Below are positions 46,974 to 56,287 of a stretch of DNA of 64,000 bases, piece after piece. A program made the position numbers and the translations under genes. This stretch comes from Ilumatobacteraceae bacterium (GTDB taxonomy: Bacteria; Actinomycetota; Acidimicrobiia; Acidimicrobiales; Iamiaceae): positions 17,970 through 81,969 of the forward strand of contig JAOBWH010000123.1 of assembly GCA_025463265.1 (NCBI GenBank), in the 5' to 3' direction. Position 1 is the stretch's first letter, and each line of letters starts with the position of its first letter. Under the pieces are notes generated by a model. That model searched no databases and was not told the origin of the DNA. It saw only the letters and a list, made by a program, of their open reading frames with translations.

Positions 46974-49900
46974 CCGCTGTGGCGGAGGCGGTCCCGCCCT
47001 CCGCCGCCCGCCCGGGCGACGGCGACGGCGTCCGGTCCGGACCTCCTGCGGCGGACGCGTCGCCACCGGTGCGCTGGCGGGAGGGCGCCTTGTTGGCGGT
47101 GGGCGCCGTGCTGCTGGGTGCGGCCGTGATCGGCACCCGTTGGGGCGTCTTCACCCCGGACACCCGACCCGACCTCTACCAGAACCCGGCCGCGTTCCTG
47201 CGGTCCACCGTGCAGGCCTGGGTCGGAGGATCGAGCGGCCTCGGCCAGGGCAACTTCAACGCCGGCGCCGCGCCGGTGGCGGCGGTCGTCTGGGTGATCC
47301 GCACGCTCGGCGCACCGGCGTGGATGGCGGTGCGGATCTGGCGGCTCCTCGTGCTCCTCCTCGGGGCCTGGGGGATCCGCCGCTACCTCGGCGCCCTCAT
47401 GGGCCGTCGCCTGTCGGTTCAGGCCCGGATCCTCGCGACCGTGTTCTGGGTCGTGAACCCCTACGTGATCGTGGCGGGCAGCACCACGCCGATCCTGTTG
47501 CCGTACGCGCTGCTGCCGTGGACGATGCTCGCCTTCCTGCGGGCCACGCGGTCGCCGCGCTCGTGGCGGTGGCCGGCGGCGTTCGCACTGGCGTTCTTCG
47601 CCCAGACCGGCCTCAACGCCGGCGTCGTGCCGTTCTTCCAGCTGCTCGCCCTGCCCGCCCAGATCGCCCACGCCCGCTGGGTCGAGGGGCGCAGCTGGCG
47701 GGACCTGGTCCGCGTGGTCGTCCGCTGCGGCGGGTTCTGCGTGGCGGTCTCGCTGTACTGGTTGCTGCCGTCGTTCCTGGCCAGCAGCACCGGCGCCGGC
47801 ATCGCCAGCGGGACCGAGAACCCCGTCGACGTCGCCCGGACGTCCTCGTACGCCGAGACCGCCCGCGGGCTGGGCAACTGGCCGCTGTACGGCCGGGCCG
47901 GGGATCGGGAGTTCCTGGGTGACTACACGGTGTACCTGACGTCGCCGGTCGTGTTGATCTGCACGTTCCTGGTGCCGGTGCTGGTGGGCCTGGCCCTGTG
48001 GCGCTCCCGGGCGCGCGAGCGGCTGCTGGTGGTGGTGCTCCTCGCGCTCGGCCTGCCGGTGATGGTGGGCATGTTCCCGCCGGACGATCCGTACCCGGCG
48101 GGCAGCCTGCTGTCCACGATCTTCGACAAGGTGCCGGCGTCGCTGGCGTTCCGCACCACCAACAAGGTCGGCGCCGTGGTGGTCCTGGCCGAGACGGTCG
48201 GGCTCGTGATCGGATGGCGCACCTGGGAGGGCCGCGTGCGCCACCGGGGCCGGGGCCTGCGTGGGCTCGGCGTCGGTGCCATGGCCGTCTTGTTGCTCGG
48301 CATCTCGGCTCCGCTCTGGAACGGCGGGCTGTACCCGCTGGGGTACACGATCCCGGGGTCCTGGCACCGCGCCACCGATCAGCTCGACCGGCTCGACCGG
48401 GAGCGCCAGGCGTCGCGCGTGCTCGTGGTGCCGGGTGGCACGGGCGGGAACTACCGCTGGGGCATGCGGAGCCCCGATGACCTGTTCCCGTCGCTGCTCG
48501 AGCGACCCGTGGCCGTGCGCAACACGGTGGTCGGCCGGGGCGACCCCGCCGGCAACTTCTTGTCGAGCTTCGACCTCGCCCTCGCCCAGGGGTCCCTCAC
48601 CGACGGCGGGATCTCCACGACGGCCCGCTACCTCGGGGCCGGCGACGTGCTGGTGCGCAACGACCTGCTCACCGACGAGATCGGCGGTCCCATGCCGTGG
48701 ATCGTGGTGGACCAGGTCCGCCGAGATCCCGGTCTGGAGCTCTCGGGCGTCTACGGCCGGCGCGGCGCCAACACCCTGCCCGGGGACTCGGGCCGGGCCA
48801 CGGCGAAGGACCGCCAGCGGGACCCCCGCGACGCCGCCCTCCGTCCGGTGATGACCTACCGGGTGGTGGACCCGACCCCGCCCATCACCGCCGCGCCGGC
48901 CGCCTCCCAGGTGCTGGCCGTGGGCGACGGCGAGGCCCTGCCGGTGATGATCGCAGCCGGCGTCGTCGACGGGACCCAGCCGGTCCAGTTCCTGGGCGAC
49001 CTGAGCCAGTCCGAGTTCGACGCTGCGGTCGCCCGCGGCGGCCGGGTCGTGCTCACCGACACCAACCGTCGCCGGGCCTGGGACATCAACCGGGTGGCCA
49101 ACGCCACGTCGCCCACGCTGAGCGCCGAGGCCGACCTCGACGCCGGCAACGGCTCGACCACCACGCGGTGGCCCGACGAGCCCGACGACCAGACGGTGTC
49201 GGTGCTCACCGGCGACGACGAGGTCGGGGCCACGCGCGACGGCTTCGGCCTGCACCCCTACGGCCGCCCCAGCAACGCGTTCGACGGCGATCCCAGCACG
49301 GCGTGGGTCACCGGCGGCTTCGGGACCGCCAGGGGCCAGCGCATCTGGATCGACTTCCCCGAGCCCCGGAAGGTCACCGAGGTGCGGATCACCCCATGGG
49401 AGGGCGCCGAGCCGTCCACCATCTCGGCCGTGCGGGTCCGCGTCGGCGACAAGCGGGTCACCGAGGCGTTCGTGCCCGGGCAGGAGCTGGTGGTGGGCAT
49501 CGAGCCCAGCGTCGCCGACCGGGTCGAGGTGACCATCCTCGACCAGACCGAGGGCGACAACCCGGTGGGCATCAGCGAGATCGCCGTCGACGACACCGTC
49601 GCCCGCAACGTGACCCGCACGCCGCGCACCTTGTCCCGCCTCGCCGAGGGAGCGGACCCGTCCACCCGGGAGGCCCTCGCCGCACTCCCGCTCGACGTCG
49701 TGCTCACCCGGGCCCGCGGCTCGCTCCTCGACGACAACGACGACGAGGAGTCCCAGCTCGACCGCATCTTCGAGCTCCCCGACGAGCGGGCGTTCACCTT
49801 CGCGGCATCGCTCGACGTCGACCAGGCGAACCCGCTGATCGTGGCGGCGGCCCGCAACGGCGATCGCCCCTGCCAGCGGGTCGCCGTGCTCGACGGCGAC

Positions 49901-50461
49901 TGGATCGACGCCCGGGTCGTGTCGAGCACGGCGGAGCTGGCCGCCGGCGATCTGCGCATCGAGGGCTGCGAGCCGCTCACGCTCGAGGCCGGCTCCCACG
50001 AGCTCCAGACGGTGTTCGACTGGCGGCTGGACACGGCGCGCTTCTCGTCGCCCGGGACGGCCGAGGTGCCTGAGGTCGCCCCCCAGAGCAGCGAGGTCGA
50101 CGTCACCCGTCGCACCGCCACCACCATCGAGATGGAGGTCGGTCCGTCGGCGTCCGGCTCGCGCTTCCTGCGGCTCGGCGAGGCGTACGACGAGCGCTGG
50201 CGGCTCACGGTCGACGGGGCCGACGCCGGAGCACCGATCCTGGTCGACGGCTACTCCACCGGGTGGCTCATCGACGGCGATGCGCACCAGCTGGTGGCCA
50301 CCTTCGGTCCGCAGGCGGCGGTGCAGATCACGTTCGCGGCGTCGGCCGCAGCCGTGGTGGGCGTCGCCGCCGTGGCGCTCCTGCCCGCTCCGGCCGTGCT
50401 CCGCCGACGGCGCCGCGAGCGCGACGACCCCGCCCGGACCGCTGCTGGAGGCGAGTCGTGA
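46970..50461 (+). CDS. second AftD-like (DUF3367) GT-C membrane glycosyltransferase
   Basis: An 1163-residue paralogue of the AftD-type protein at 39134. About twelve transmembrane helices lie between residues 30 and 470, beginning GALLAVGAVLLGAAVIGTRWGVFTPDTRPDLYQNPA, the start region typical of this family. A large extracytoplasmic domain includes a discoidin-like module around residues 760-890 (SNAFDGDPSTAWVTGG). A single transmembrane helix (AVQITFAASAAAVVGVAAVALL) lies near the C-terminus. It should transfer a sugar from a polyprenyl-phosphate donor. The GTG is in a GTGA overlap with the GT2 gene. The large antisense ORF over it is a shadow. Confidence 0.85.
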   Translation: MTAVAEAVPPSAARPGDGDGVRSGPPAADASPPVRWREGALLAVGAVLLGAAVIGTRWGVFTPDTRPDLYQNPAAFLRSTVQAWVGGSSGLGQGNFNAGAAPVAAVVWVIRTLGAPAWMAVRIWRLLVLLLGAWGIRRYLGALMGRRLSVQARILATVFWVVNPYVIVAGSTTPILLPYALLPWTMLAFLRATRSPRSWRWPAAFALAFFAQTGLNAGVVPFFQLLALPAQIAHARWVEGRSWRDLVRVVVRCGGFCVAVSLYWLLPSFLASSTGAGIASGTENPVDVARTSSYAETARGLGNWPLYGRAGDREFLGDYTVYLTSPVVLICTFLVPVLVGLALWRSRARERLLVVVLLALGLPVMVGMFPPDDPYPAGSLLSTIFDKVPASLAFRTTNKVGAVVVLAETVGLVIGWRTWEGRVRHRGRGLRGLGVGAMAVLLLGISAPLWNGGLYPLGYTIPGSWHRATDQLDRLDRERQASRVLVVPGGTGGNYRWGMRSPDDLFPSLLERPVAVRNTVVGRGDPAGNFLSSFDLALAQGSLTDGGISTTARYLGAGDVLVRNDLLTDEIGGPMPWIVVDQVRRDPGLELSGVYGRRGANTLPGDSGRATAKDRQRDPRDAALRPVMTYRVVDPTPPITAAPAASQVLAVGDGEALPVMIAAGVVDGTQPVQFLGDLSQSEFDAAVARGGRVVLTDTNRRRAWDINRVANATSPTLSAEADLDAGNGSTTTRWPDEPDDQTVSVLTGDDEVGATRDGFGLHPYGRPSNAFDGDPSTAWVTGGFGTARGQRIWIDFPEPRKVTEVRITPWEGAEPSTISAVRVRVGDKRVTEAFVPGQELVVGIEPSVADRVEVTILDQTEGDNPVGISEIAVDDTVARNVTRTPRTLSRLAEGADPSTREALAALPLDVVLTRARGSLLDDNDDEESQLDRIFELPDERAFTFAASLDVDQANPLIVAAARNGDRPCQRVAVLDGDWIDARVVSSTAELAAGDLRIEGCEPLTLEAGSHELQTVFDWRLDTARFSSPGTAEVPEVAPQSSEVDVTRRTATTIEMEVGPSASGSRFLRLGEAYDERWRLTVDGADAGAPILVDGYSTGWLIDGDAHQLVATFGPQAAVQITFAASAAAVVGVAAVALLPAPAVLRRRRRERDDPARTAAGGES

Positions 50462-51021
50462 CCGCGCCCGGCGCCACCCCCGAGATGGGTCCGGGCGCCC
50501 CCGGCGACGACACGACGTCGACCCCACCACCCCCGTCACCGCCGCCGTCGTCGCCGTCAACCGCGGTTCCGGCCCGCCCGTCGTGGCAGGCCGCGCTGGC
50601 GTGGCTCGTGCTCGCCGGGGTGGCGGTGGCCATCGACGGCGTCGTGGGCGGCCTGGCGTTCGTCGCGATCGCCGCGGTGCTCCTCGCCGGCCTGCCCACC
50701 CGCCTCATCGGTGGCCTGGGAGTCCTGCTCCTGATCGGGGCGCCGATCGCCATCGTGATCGAGGGCGTGCCGACCGACAGCGGGGTCTCGCCGGCATTCG
50801 TGACCCGGTCGCTGCTCCCGCACCACCTGGCGTTCGCCGGCCTGATCCTGGTGTGCGCCTTCGCGCTGATCGATCTGGCGCCCCACCTGCGGGCCTGGGC
50901 CGAGGGCGACCATCCGGCGCAGGACGACGGCCCCCCGTTCGGCACGGCGATCGGCGTGGCGCTGGTGGCCGCCGTGGCGGTCGGCGCCCTGGTCGCGTGC
51001 TGGGCGGTGCTCGGCGCGTGA
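50458..51021 (+). CDS. small membrane protein with Pro/Ser-rich N-terminus
   Basis: A 187-residue membrane protein, unassigned. A Pro/Ser/Thr-rich head (about 1-40) precedes roughly five hydrophobic segments, with an Ala/Asp-rich loop at about residues 150-165. It overlaps the AftD-like gene (GTGA) and the flippase gene (GTGA), so it probably forms part of the same machinery. No motif gives a function. Confidence 0.78.
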   Translation: MTAPGATPEMGPGAPGDDTTSTPPPPSPPPSSPSTAVPARPSWQAALAWLVLAGVAVAIDGVVGGLAFVAIAAVLLAGLPTRLIGGLGVLLLIGAPIAIVIEGVPTDSGVSPAFVTRSLLPHHLAFAGLILVCAFALIDLAPHLRAWAEGDHPAQDDGPPFGTAIGVALVAAVAVGALVACWAVLGA

Positions 51022-52310
51022 TCCGCCGCCGCATCAGCCGGGCGAGGTCGTCGGGCCTGCTCCAGGGGTCGGCGTGGATCCTCATCGGGCTCGGCGGCCA
51101 GGCCGTCCTGGGCTTCGTGTTCTGGCTGCTCGGCGCCCAGGTCGCGTCCAGCACGGAGCTGGGCAAGGCCTCGGCGCTCTTCACCGCCATCCAGTTCGTG
51201 AACTACGCGTCCGGGCTGGGGCTCACCATCGCGCTCGCCCGCCACGCCACGCTCCAGTCGAAGGAGTCCGACGCGCTGTTCGGCTGGGCCATCGTCGCCA
51301 CGGTCGTCTCGTCGGTGCTGTTCGGCTCGGCCTACCTGGCGCTGGTCGACACCGCCTCGACCCGCCTGGTGAACGGCGCCGCCGGATCGTGGGCGATGTT
51401 CCTCGTGTACACCATCGGCACGTCGGTGGGGCTCCTGGTCGACGTACGGCTCATGGCCGCCCGCCGCTGGGGGTGGCTCGTCGCCCGCGTGATCGGTGCG
51501 AGCCTCCTCCGCCTTCCGCTGGTCCACCTCGACCTGGGCGTGGACCCGGCGATGTGGCTCTACACCCTCATGCTCGCCCCCATGGCCGTCGTCGGCCTGG
51601 CGTCGGTCCCGCTGCTGCGGCGGATGGGGGGCGGAGGCGTCAACTGGCACCGGCCCACGACCCTGGCACCGTTCGCCCGCTACTCGGGGGTCAACTGGGT
51701 CGCCACCTTGTCGAGCCAGGCGCCGCAGTTCGTGCTGCCCCTGGTCGTCGCCCAGAGCGTGCGGCCGTCGATCAACGCCAGCTTCTTCCTCGCCTGGACC
51801 GTGACGTCGCTCGTCTTCTTGGTCCCCGCCGCCATCGCCCAGGTCCTGCTGGTCGAGGACGGCAAGGACGCCCAGGCCGACGCCGGCGCCCGCGCCCCGG
51901 TCCACGGCTCCGAGCGCGCCCACGATGCCCTGGTCTTCTCGCTCGCGCTGGCGTCGGTGGCATGGGTCGGATCGCTGGTGGCAGGCCCGGCCATGGTGGC
52001 CATCTTCGGCTCGGACTACGACCGCATCGCCCGGCTGCTGCCGGCGCTGATGCTGGCCGGCATCCCGTGGGCGGTCACGTCCATCCGGCTCTCCGAGGCC
52101 CGGATCCGCAAGGACCAGCCCGCCACCGTGGCCATCACGGTCACGCTCGGCGTCACGATCCTGGTGCCCACCTTGCTCCTGGTTCCGTCCGGCGGGACCA
52201 CGGCGGCCACGACGGCGTTCCTCGTCGGCAACGTGGCCGGCGCCGCGGTGGCGACGTTCATGCACGAGCGCTGGCGGCGCTCGGTGCGCAGCGCCGTGGC
52301 GTTCAGCTGA
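51018..52310 (+). CDS. polysaccharide flippase (Wzx/MATE-like)
   Basis: A 430-residue polytopic protein of the oligosaccharide-flippase superfamily. It begins with a short basic tail, then SGLLQGSAWILIGLGGQAVLGFVFWLLGAQ, and continues with about twelve to fourteen transmembrane segments, including LGLTIALARHATLQSKESDALFGWAIVA and MVAIFGSDYDRIARLLPALMLAGIPWAV. It probably moves a lipid-linked glycan to the outer face, where the GT-C enzymes act. The GTG is in a GTGA overlap. Its last 8 bases overlap the convergent gene at TCAGCTGA, which holds both stop codons. Confidence 0.85.
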   Translation: MIRRRISRARSSGLLQGSAWILIGLGGQAVLGFVFWLLGAQVASSTELGKASALFTAIQFVNYASGLGLTIALARHATLQSKESDALFGWAIVATVVSSVLFGSAYLALVDTASTRLVNGAAGSWAMFLVYTIGTSVGLLVDVRLMAARRWGWLVARVIGASLLRLPLVHLDLGVDPAMWLYTLMLAPMAVVGLASVPLLRRMGGGGVNWHRPTTLAPFARYSGVNWVATLSSQAPQFVLPLVVAQSVRPSINASFFLAWTVTSLVFLVPAAIAQVLLVEDGKDAQADAGARAPVHGSERAHDALVFSLALASVAWVGSLVAGPAMVAIFGSDYDRIARLLPALMLAGIPWAVTSIRLSEARIRKDQPATVAITVTLGVTILVPTLLLVPSGGTTAATTAFLVGNVAGAAVATFMHERWRRSVRSAVAFS

Positions 52311-53013
52311 CCTCGAGCTCGGCCTGCACCGGCAGGTGGTCCGAGCCGGCTGGTGGGAGCACGGCGGAGGAGACCACCCGGATCGAGGGCGACACCAAGA
52401 TGTGGTCGAGCTGCGAGTGGGGCCGGGCGGCCGGCCAGGTCCGGCCGCGGACGGCTCGGCGGTGGCCGCGCACGACGGTGGCGGCCATCGGCCCCCAGAG
52501 GTTGCAGTCGCCGATCACGACCGACGGCCGGTGGCCGGGCAGGTAGCCGCCGAGGCGGCGGAGCTGGGCCAGGGCGTTCGGCAGGGCGAACGACAGGTGC
52601 AGCGCGGTGACCGTCACCGGCGTGGACCCCACGGCGACCTCGGCGAGGATCGCGTACCGGTCGGCCACGTCCCAGCGCTCCACCATCCGGCCGAGGTCGA
52701 CGATCCGGGTCGAGCGCACCGGCAGCCGGCTGAGCAGGGCGACGCCCCAGGTGCCCGCAGCGGCGGCCGGGTCCGGGGTGATCTCGGGGCGAGGGCTCAC
52801 ACGAGAGGGCGACAGGGGGACGTGCACGAGGTGGTAGCCCATCGCTTCGGCGGCTGCACCCAGGCCGCTCCCGCCATCATCGGGCTCCCAGACCTCCTGC
52901 AGCGCCACCACGTCGGTGTCGAAGCCGGCCACGGCGGCGTGGAGATCGAACGGCTCGTCGTCGGTCGTGAGGCCCCAGCGGGCGTTGAAGGAGGTCAGCG
53001 AGAAGGTCGTCAT
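52303..53013 (-). CDS. endonuclease/exonuclease/phosphatase family protein
   Basis: A 236-residue EEP-fold metal hydrolase. Catalytic elements are present: TSFNARWG (Asn), VALQEVWEP (metal-binding Glu), GDCNLWGP (Asp/Asn) and the C-terminal SDHLPVQAEL (Asp-His). Members cut nucleic acids or phosphoesters and phospholipids, and the substrate is not predictable. There is no signal peptide. It is divergent from a GT4 gene and overlaps the flippase gene by 8 bases. Confidence 0.9.
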   Translation of the reverse strand: MTTFSLTSFNARWGLTTDDEPFDLHAAVAGFDTDVVALQEVWEPDDGGSGLGAAAEAMGYHLVHVPLSPSRVSPRPEITPDPAAAAGTWGVALLSRLPVRSTRIVDLGRMVERWDVADRYAILAEVAVGSTPVTVTALHLSFALPNALAQLRRLGGYLPGHRPSVVIGDCNLWGPMAATVVRGHRRAVRGRTWPAARPHSQLDHILVSPSIRVVSSAVLPPAGSDHLPVQAELEVS

Positions 53014-53140
53014 GCGGCGGGTGGGGCCCCGTGCGGCGAGGTCGTTCTGGGTGCCCGAGGGTGAAGCGTGCTACGAACACTGGCTCATCGGCCACCCGGG
53101 TGCTGTTCGGGGACGTGCGCCGATGGGAGGGACCACCGCC

Positions 53141-54226
53141 ATGGAGCCACGCGAGCGAGAGGACCTGGGGCTGCTGTGGCTCACGCTCCCGGAGTCGAGG
53201 CCCGGCCGCGAGTTGGCCTGGCTCGCCGCCATGCCCGACGCTCGGGTGGCAGCGGTGGGCGAGACCGGGACCGGCGACCCGGTCCCGTTCATCGAGCGCC
53301 CCTACCGGCGCCTCACCCGCCGGTTCGTGGAGGCGGGCGCGCTGGCGTGGTTCGAGGACCTCGGCACCGTGGCGCCCGAGCCGCCGGTGGACTGGGTGAC
53401 GTCGCTCGAGCTGTGCGCGCTCGTCACCGGTCAGGCCCTGCCGCTGGCCCAGCGCCTCGGCGCCCGCCGGGCGATCCTCACCTGGGGCAACGACGCCCGG
53501 AACCCGCTGTACCGCATCCCGCCGTACCGCCAGGCCCTCCGTCGCTCGATGGGTGCCGACCTCGTGGTGTGCCTCATCGAGGCGGCGCGCGACCACTGCC
53601 TCGAGCTCGGCTTCGCCCCGGAGCAGCTGGCGGTCGTCCTGCCCCCGCTCGACACCGAGCGGTTCCACCCGCCGGCCCGGCCGGTGGAGGAGCCCATCGC
53701 CGCGTTCGTCTCGCCGCTCGCCACCAACAAGGGCATCGACCGGGTGCTCGATGCCTGGCCGCTCGTCACCGCGGCGGTGCCCGAGGCCCGGCTCGTGGTC
53801 GCCGGTCGGGGCCCGCTCGAGGGCCTGGTGCGGGAGCGGGCGGCGGCGGATCCGTCGATCGAGTTCCTGGGCTCGCTGCCCGGCGACGGCGTGGCCGAGC
53901 TCCTGCGCACCGTGGCGGTGTTCGTGACGGCGCCGCGCCCGACCCGGGTCTGGAACGAGCAGTTCGGGCTGGCCTACGTGGAGGCGATGGCGAGCGGCGT
54001 CCCGGTCGTCACCACCGAGTGCGGCACCAACCACGAAGCCGTGCTGGCGCCCAGCATCCGGGTGCCCAACGAGGTCGGTGCCGTCGCGGAGGGGATCGTC
54101 CACTTCCTCGGTGATCCGGCGCGGCGCCGGTCCGTCTTCACCGAGGTGCGCGACGTGGTGGTCCAGCGCTTCGAGCGCCGCCAGCAGCTCGCCGCCCTCC
54201 GCGACGCCTTCGACGCCGCCGGGTAG
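53141..54226 (+). CDS. GT4-family (GT-B fold) glycosyltransferase
   Basis: A 361-residue retaining glycosyltransferase. The N-terminal domain has SLELCALVTGQALPLA and GADLVVCLIEAARDHCLELGF. The C-terminal donor-binding domain has PIAAFVSPLATNKGIDRVLDAW, RLVVAGRGPLEGLV and EQFGLAYVEAMASGVPVVTTECGTN, in which the glutamates of the E-x7-E motif bind the nucleotide sugar. ATG 53141 follows GGAGG by 10 nt; the ORF track start at 52916 falls within the divergent EEP gene. It is likely part of the envelope pathway but has its own transcript. Confidence 0.87.
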   Translation: MEPREREDLGLLWLTLPESRPGRELAWLAAMPDARVAAVGETGTGDPVPFIERPYRRLTRRFVEAGALAWFEDLGTVAPEPPVDWVTSLELCALVTGQALPLAQRLGARRAILTWGNDARNPLYRIPPYRQALRRSMGADLVVCLIEAARDHCLELGFAPEQLAVVLPPLDTERFHPPARPVEEPIAAFVSPLATNKGIDRVLDAWPLVTAAVPEARLVVAGRGPLEGLVRERAAADPSIEFLGSLPGDGVAELLRTVAVFVTAPRPTRVWNEQFGLAYVEAMASGVPVVTTECGTNHEAVLAPSIRVPNEVGAVAEGIVHFLGDPARRRSVFTEVRDVVVQRFERRQQLAALRDAFDAAG

Positions 54227-54274
54227 CGCACGCCGCTCGTCGGTGGCCGTCACCCGCGCGCCGACCGAGGAGCG

Positions 54275-56287
54275 CTAGTCGCCGCCGGGTCGGGGTTGGG
54301 ACCGGGCGGCGTCGGCGATGGCGATGACCTGGGGGATGAGCCAGTTGTTCACCGCTCGGGCGCCGGGGCCCTTGAAGTGGAGGCCGTCCTCGCGCAGGTC
54401 CGAGCCGTCGATCTCGGTCTTGCACGCCTCCTTGGGCGGGCAGATGTACGAGGCGAGGTCGATCACCGACACCCCGGGTGTGTCCTCGGCCAGGTCGTAG
54501 AGGACCTGGTTGGTGCAGGCCACCCGCTCGGGCATGCCCGGCGGGACCCGTTCGAGGACCCAGCTGATCGACGTCCCGGGGGCGGTGAGCAAGATCACGG
54601 GGCCACCGCCGGATCGGAGGTCGCCCACCAGGTCGTCGAGCTCGAGGCGCAGCGCCTCCAGGTAGGCCTCGTCGCAGGGCATGGTCCAGGTCCCGTTGAG
54701 CTGGACCGCCTGGTTCGGGAACTCGCCGAAGAGCACGACCGACGCATCGGGCCGGAAGTCGTTGACCGCCTTGCGGTAGAACGCGCCCTCGGCGCAGTCG
54801 TTGACGTCCTCACGGACGTCGCCCTCGGTGCCGCGGATCGGGCCCAGCTCGGCCAGCAGGTGGCATCCGGGGGCCGATCGGTTCACGACCGAGACGCCGA
54901 GGTCATCTTTCTGCTTCGCCAGCTCGACGCCCAGCAGCAGCGGCACGCTGTCGCCGGCAAGGAGCACGGTGGGGGCGCCGGGCACGGAAGACTCGTTCAT
55001 GAAACCAGGGGGCCCGTCGAGGTTCGGCGTGGCGCCGAGCGTGGACGCGACGAGGGCGATGACGGCGAGCGCGGCGAGCCCGGCCACCGCGGCGCGCGCC
55101 TGGCGGCCGTCCAACCAGCGGCGCATCCGGATGGGCTCCTCGATGAAGCGGTAGCTGGCGGCGGCGACCGCCACCGTGACCGCGATGCGGGCGCCGGTCA
55201 GCAGCCACCCGTCGAGCCCGGTGCGCTCCTGATCGAGGACCAGGAAGATCGGCCAGTGGTACAGGTAGACGCCGTAGCTGATGCGGCCGAGGGCGGGCAG
55301 CGGCGGCAGGTCCAGCACCCGGCCGACCGGACCGGGGTGGCGGCGGTCGGCCACCGAGGCCACCACGAGCGCCCCGGCCACCCCGATCAGCGGGAGGAGC
55401 TGGTACGCGAGGCCGCTGCTGCCGTCGAGCCGCCACCACGCCACGGCCAGCGCCACCGCGCCGATGACGCCGCCGATGTGGCGGGCCGATCTCGTGGCGG
55501 CCCAGCGCTGCGGTCCGAGCACGACGCGGGCCGAGGCGAGCGTGGCCCCGAGGAACATGGCCGCCGCCCGGGTGTCGGTGCCGTAGTAGAGCCGGCTCCG
55601 GCTGATCCCGGCGGCGAAGAGCGACTCCATCAGCGCGGCCGACAGCAGGGCGCCGATGACCGACACGGCGAGCACCGCCCGCGGGTTGCGGCGCCACCGG
55701 AGCAGGCCGGCGACCACGAGGGGCCAGACCAGGTAGAGCTGCTCCTCGATGGCGAGGCTCCACGTGTGGCGCAGCGGCGACGGGCGCAGGAGGGTGGCCC
55801 AGTAGTCGCCGCCCGTGGCGATGGTCCGGATGTTGGCCACCTCGAACAGGGTCGCCAGGCCGTCGTTGCGGATGGCGGCCAGCTCCGAGGGCGCGGCGAC
55901 GAAGACGGCGTAGGCGCTGACGCCGAGCAGCAGCAGGATGAGCGCCGGACCGAGCCGCCGCACCCGGCGGGCCCAGAAGTTGCCGAGCGCGACGTGGCCC
56001 TTGTCCTTCCACCCCTGGAGGAGCAGGGCGGTGATGAGGTAGCCGGAGAGGACGAAGAACAGGTCGACGCCGAGCCAGCCGCCGGTGAGGTGCCCGGCGT
56101 GGTGGACCAGGACGGCGGCCACCGCGGCGCCGCGCAGGCCGTCGAGCGCTTCGACGTGGGGGAGCTGCGTGCCCAGCCGGCGGGCGGCGGAGACCTCACG
56201 ATCCGCGCCCTCACGATCCGCGCCGCCCGCGCTGCCCGTGCTGGGCGGGTCGGCCTCGGCCGGCGCGACGGCGGGGGTGGTGGTCAC
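54275..56287 (-). CDS. OafA-type acyltransferase with C-terminal SGNH hydrolase domain
   Basis: A 670-residue protein. The membrane acyltransferase-3 domain (about 40-390) has VEALDGLRGAAVAAVLVHHAGH, DLFFVLSGYLITALLLQGW, RRVRRLGPALILLLLG and HTWSLAIEEQLYLVWPLV. A transmembrane segment and an extracytoplasmic SGNH/GDSL domain (about 425-670) follow, with VLLAGDSVPLLLG and the late DGLHF catalytic Asp/His. Such fusions O-acetylate surface polysaccharide or peptidoglycan. The GTG is in a GTGA overlap with the upstream condensation-fold gene. The antisense ORF of similar size is a shadow. Confidence 0.9.
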   Translation of the reverse strand: MTTTPAVAPAEADPPSTGSAGGADREGADREVSAARRLGTQLPHVEALDGLRGAAVAAVLVHHAGHLTGGWLGVDLFFVLSGYLITALLLQGWKDKGHVALGNFWARRVRRLGPALILLLLGVSAYAVFVAAPSELAAIRNDGLATLFEVANIRTIATGGDYWATLLRPSPLRHTWSLAIEEQLYLVWPLVVAGLLRWRRNPRAVLAVSVIGALLSAALMESLFAAGISRSRLYYGTDTRAAAMFLGATLASARVVLGPQRWAATRSARHIGGVIGAVALAVAWWRLDGSSGLAYQLLPLIGVAGALVVASVADRRHPGPVGRVLDLPPLPALGRISYGVYLYHWPIFLVLDQERTGLDGWLLTGARIAVTVAVAAASYRFIEEPIRMRRWLDGRQARAAVAGLAALAVIALVASTLGATPNLDGPPGFMNESSVPGAPTVLLAGDSVPLLLGVELAKQKDDLGVSVVNRSAPGCHLLAELGPIRGTEGDVREDVNDCAEGAFYRKAVNDFRPDASVVLFGEFPNQAVQLNGTWTMPCDEAYLEALRLELDDLVGDLRSGGGPVILLTAPGTSISWVLERVPPGMPERVACTNQVLYDLAEDTPGVSVIDLASYICPPKEACKTEIDGSDLREDGLHFKGPGARAVNNWLIPQVIAIADAARSQPRPGGD

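Noticed and set aside
39134-50461. Interpretation of the AftD-like genes as proof of a mycobacterial-type mycolate wall
   Set aside because: No mycolate synthesis gene is in the window, and DUF3367 proteins occur outside mycolate-containing taxa.
46919-50560. 1213-residue antisense ORF over the second AftD-like gene
   Set aside because: Shadow ORF with no motif. The sense strand shows an organised GT-C protein with GTGA overlaps.
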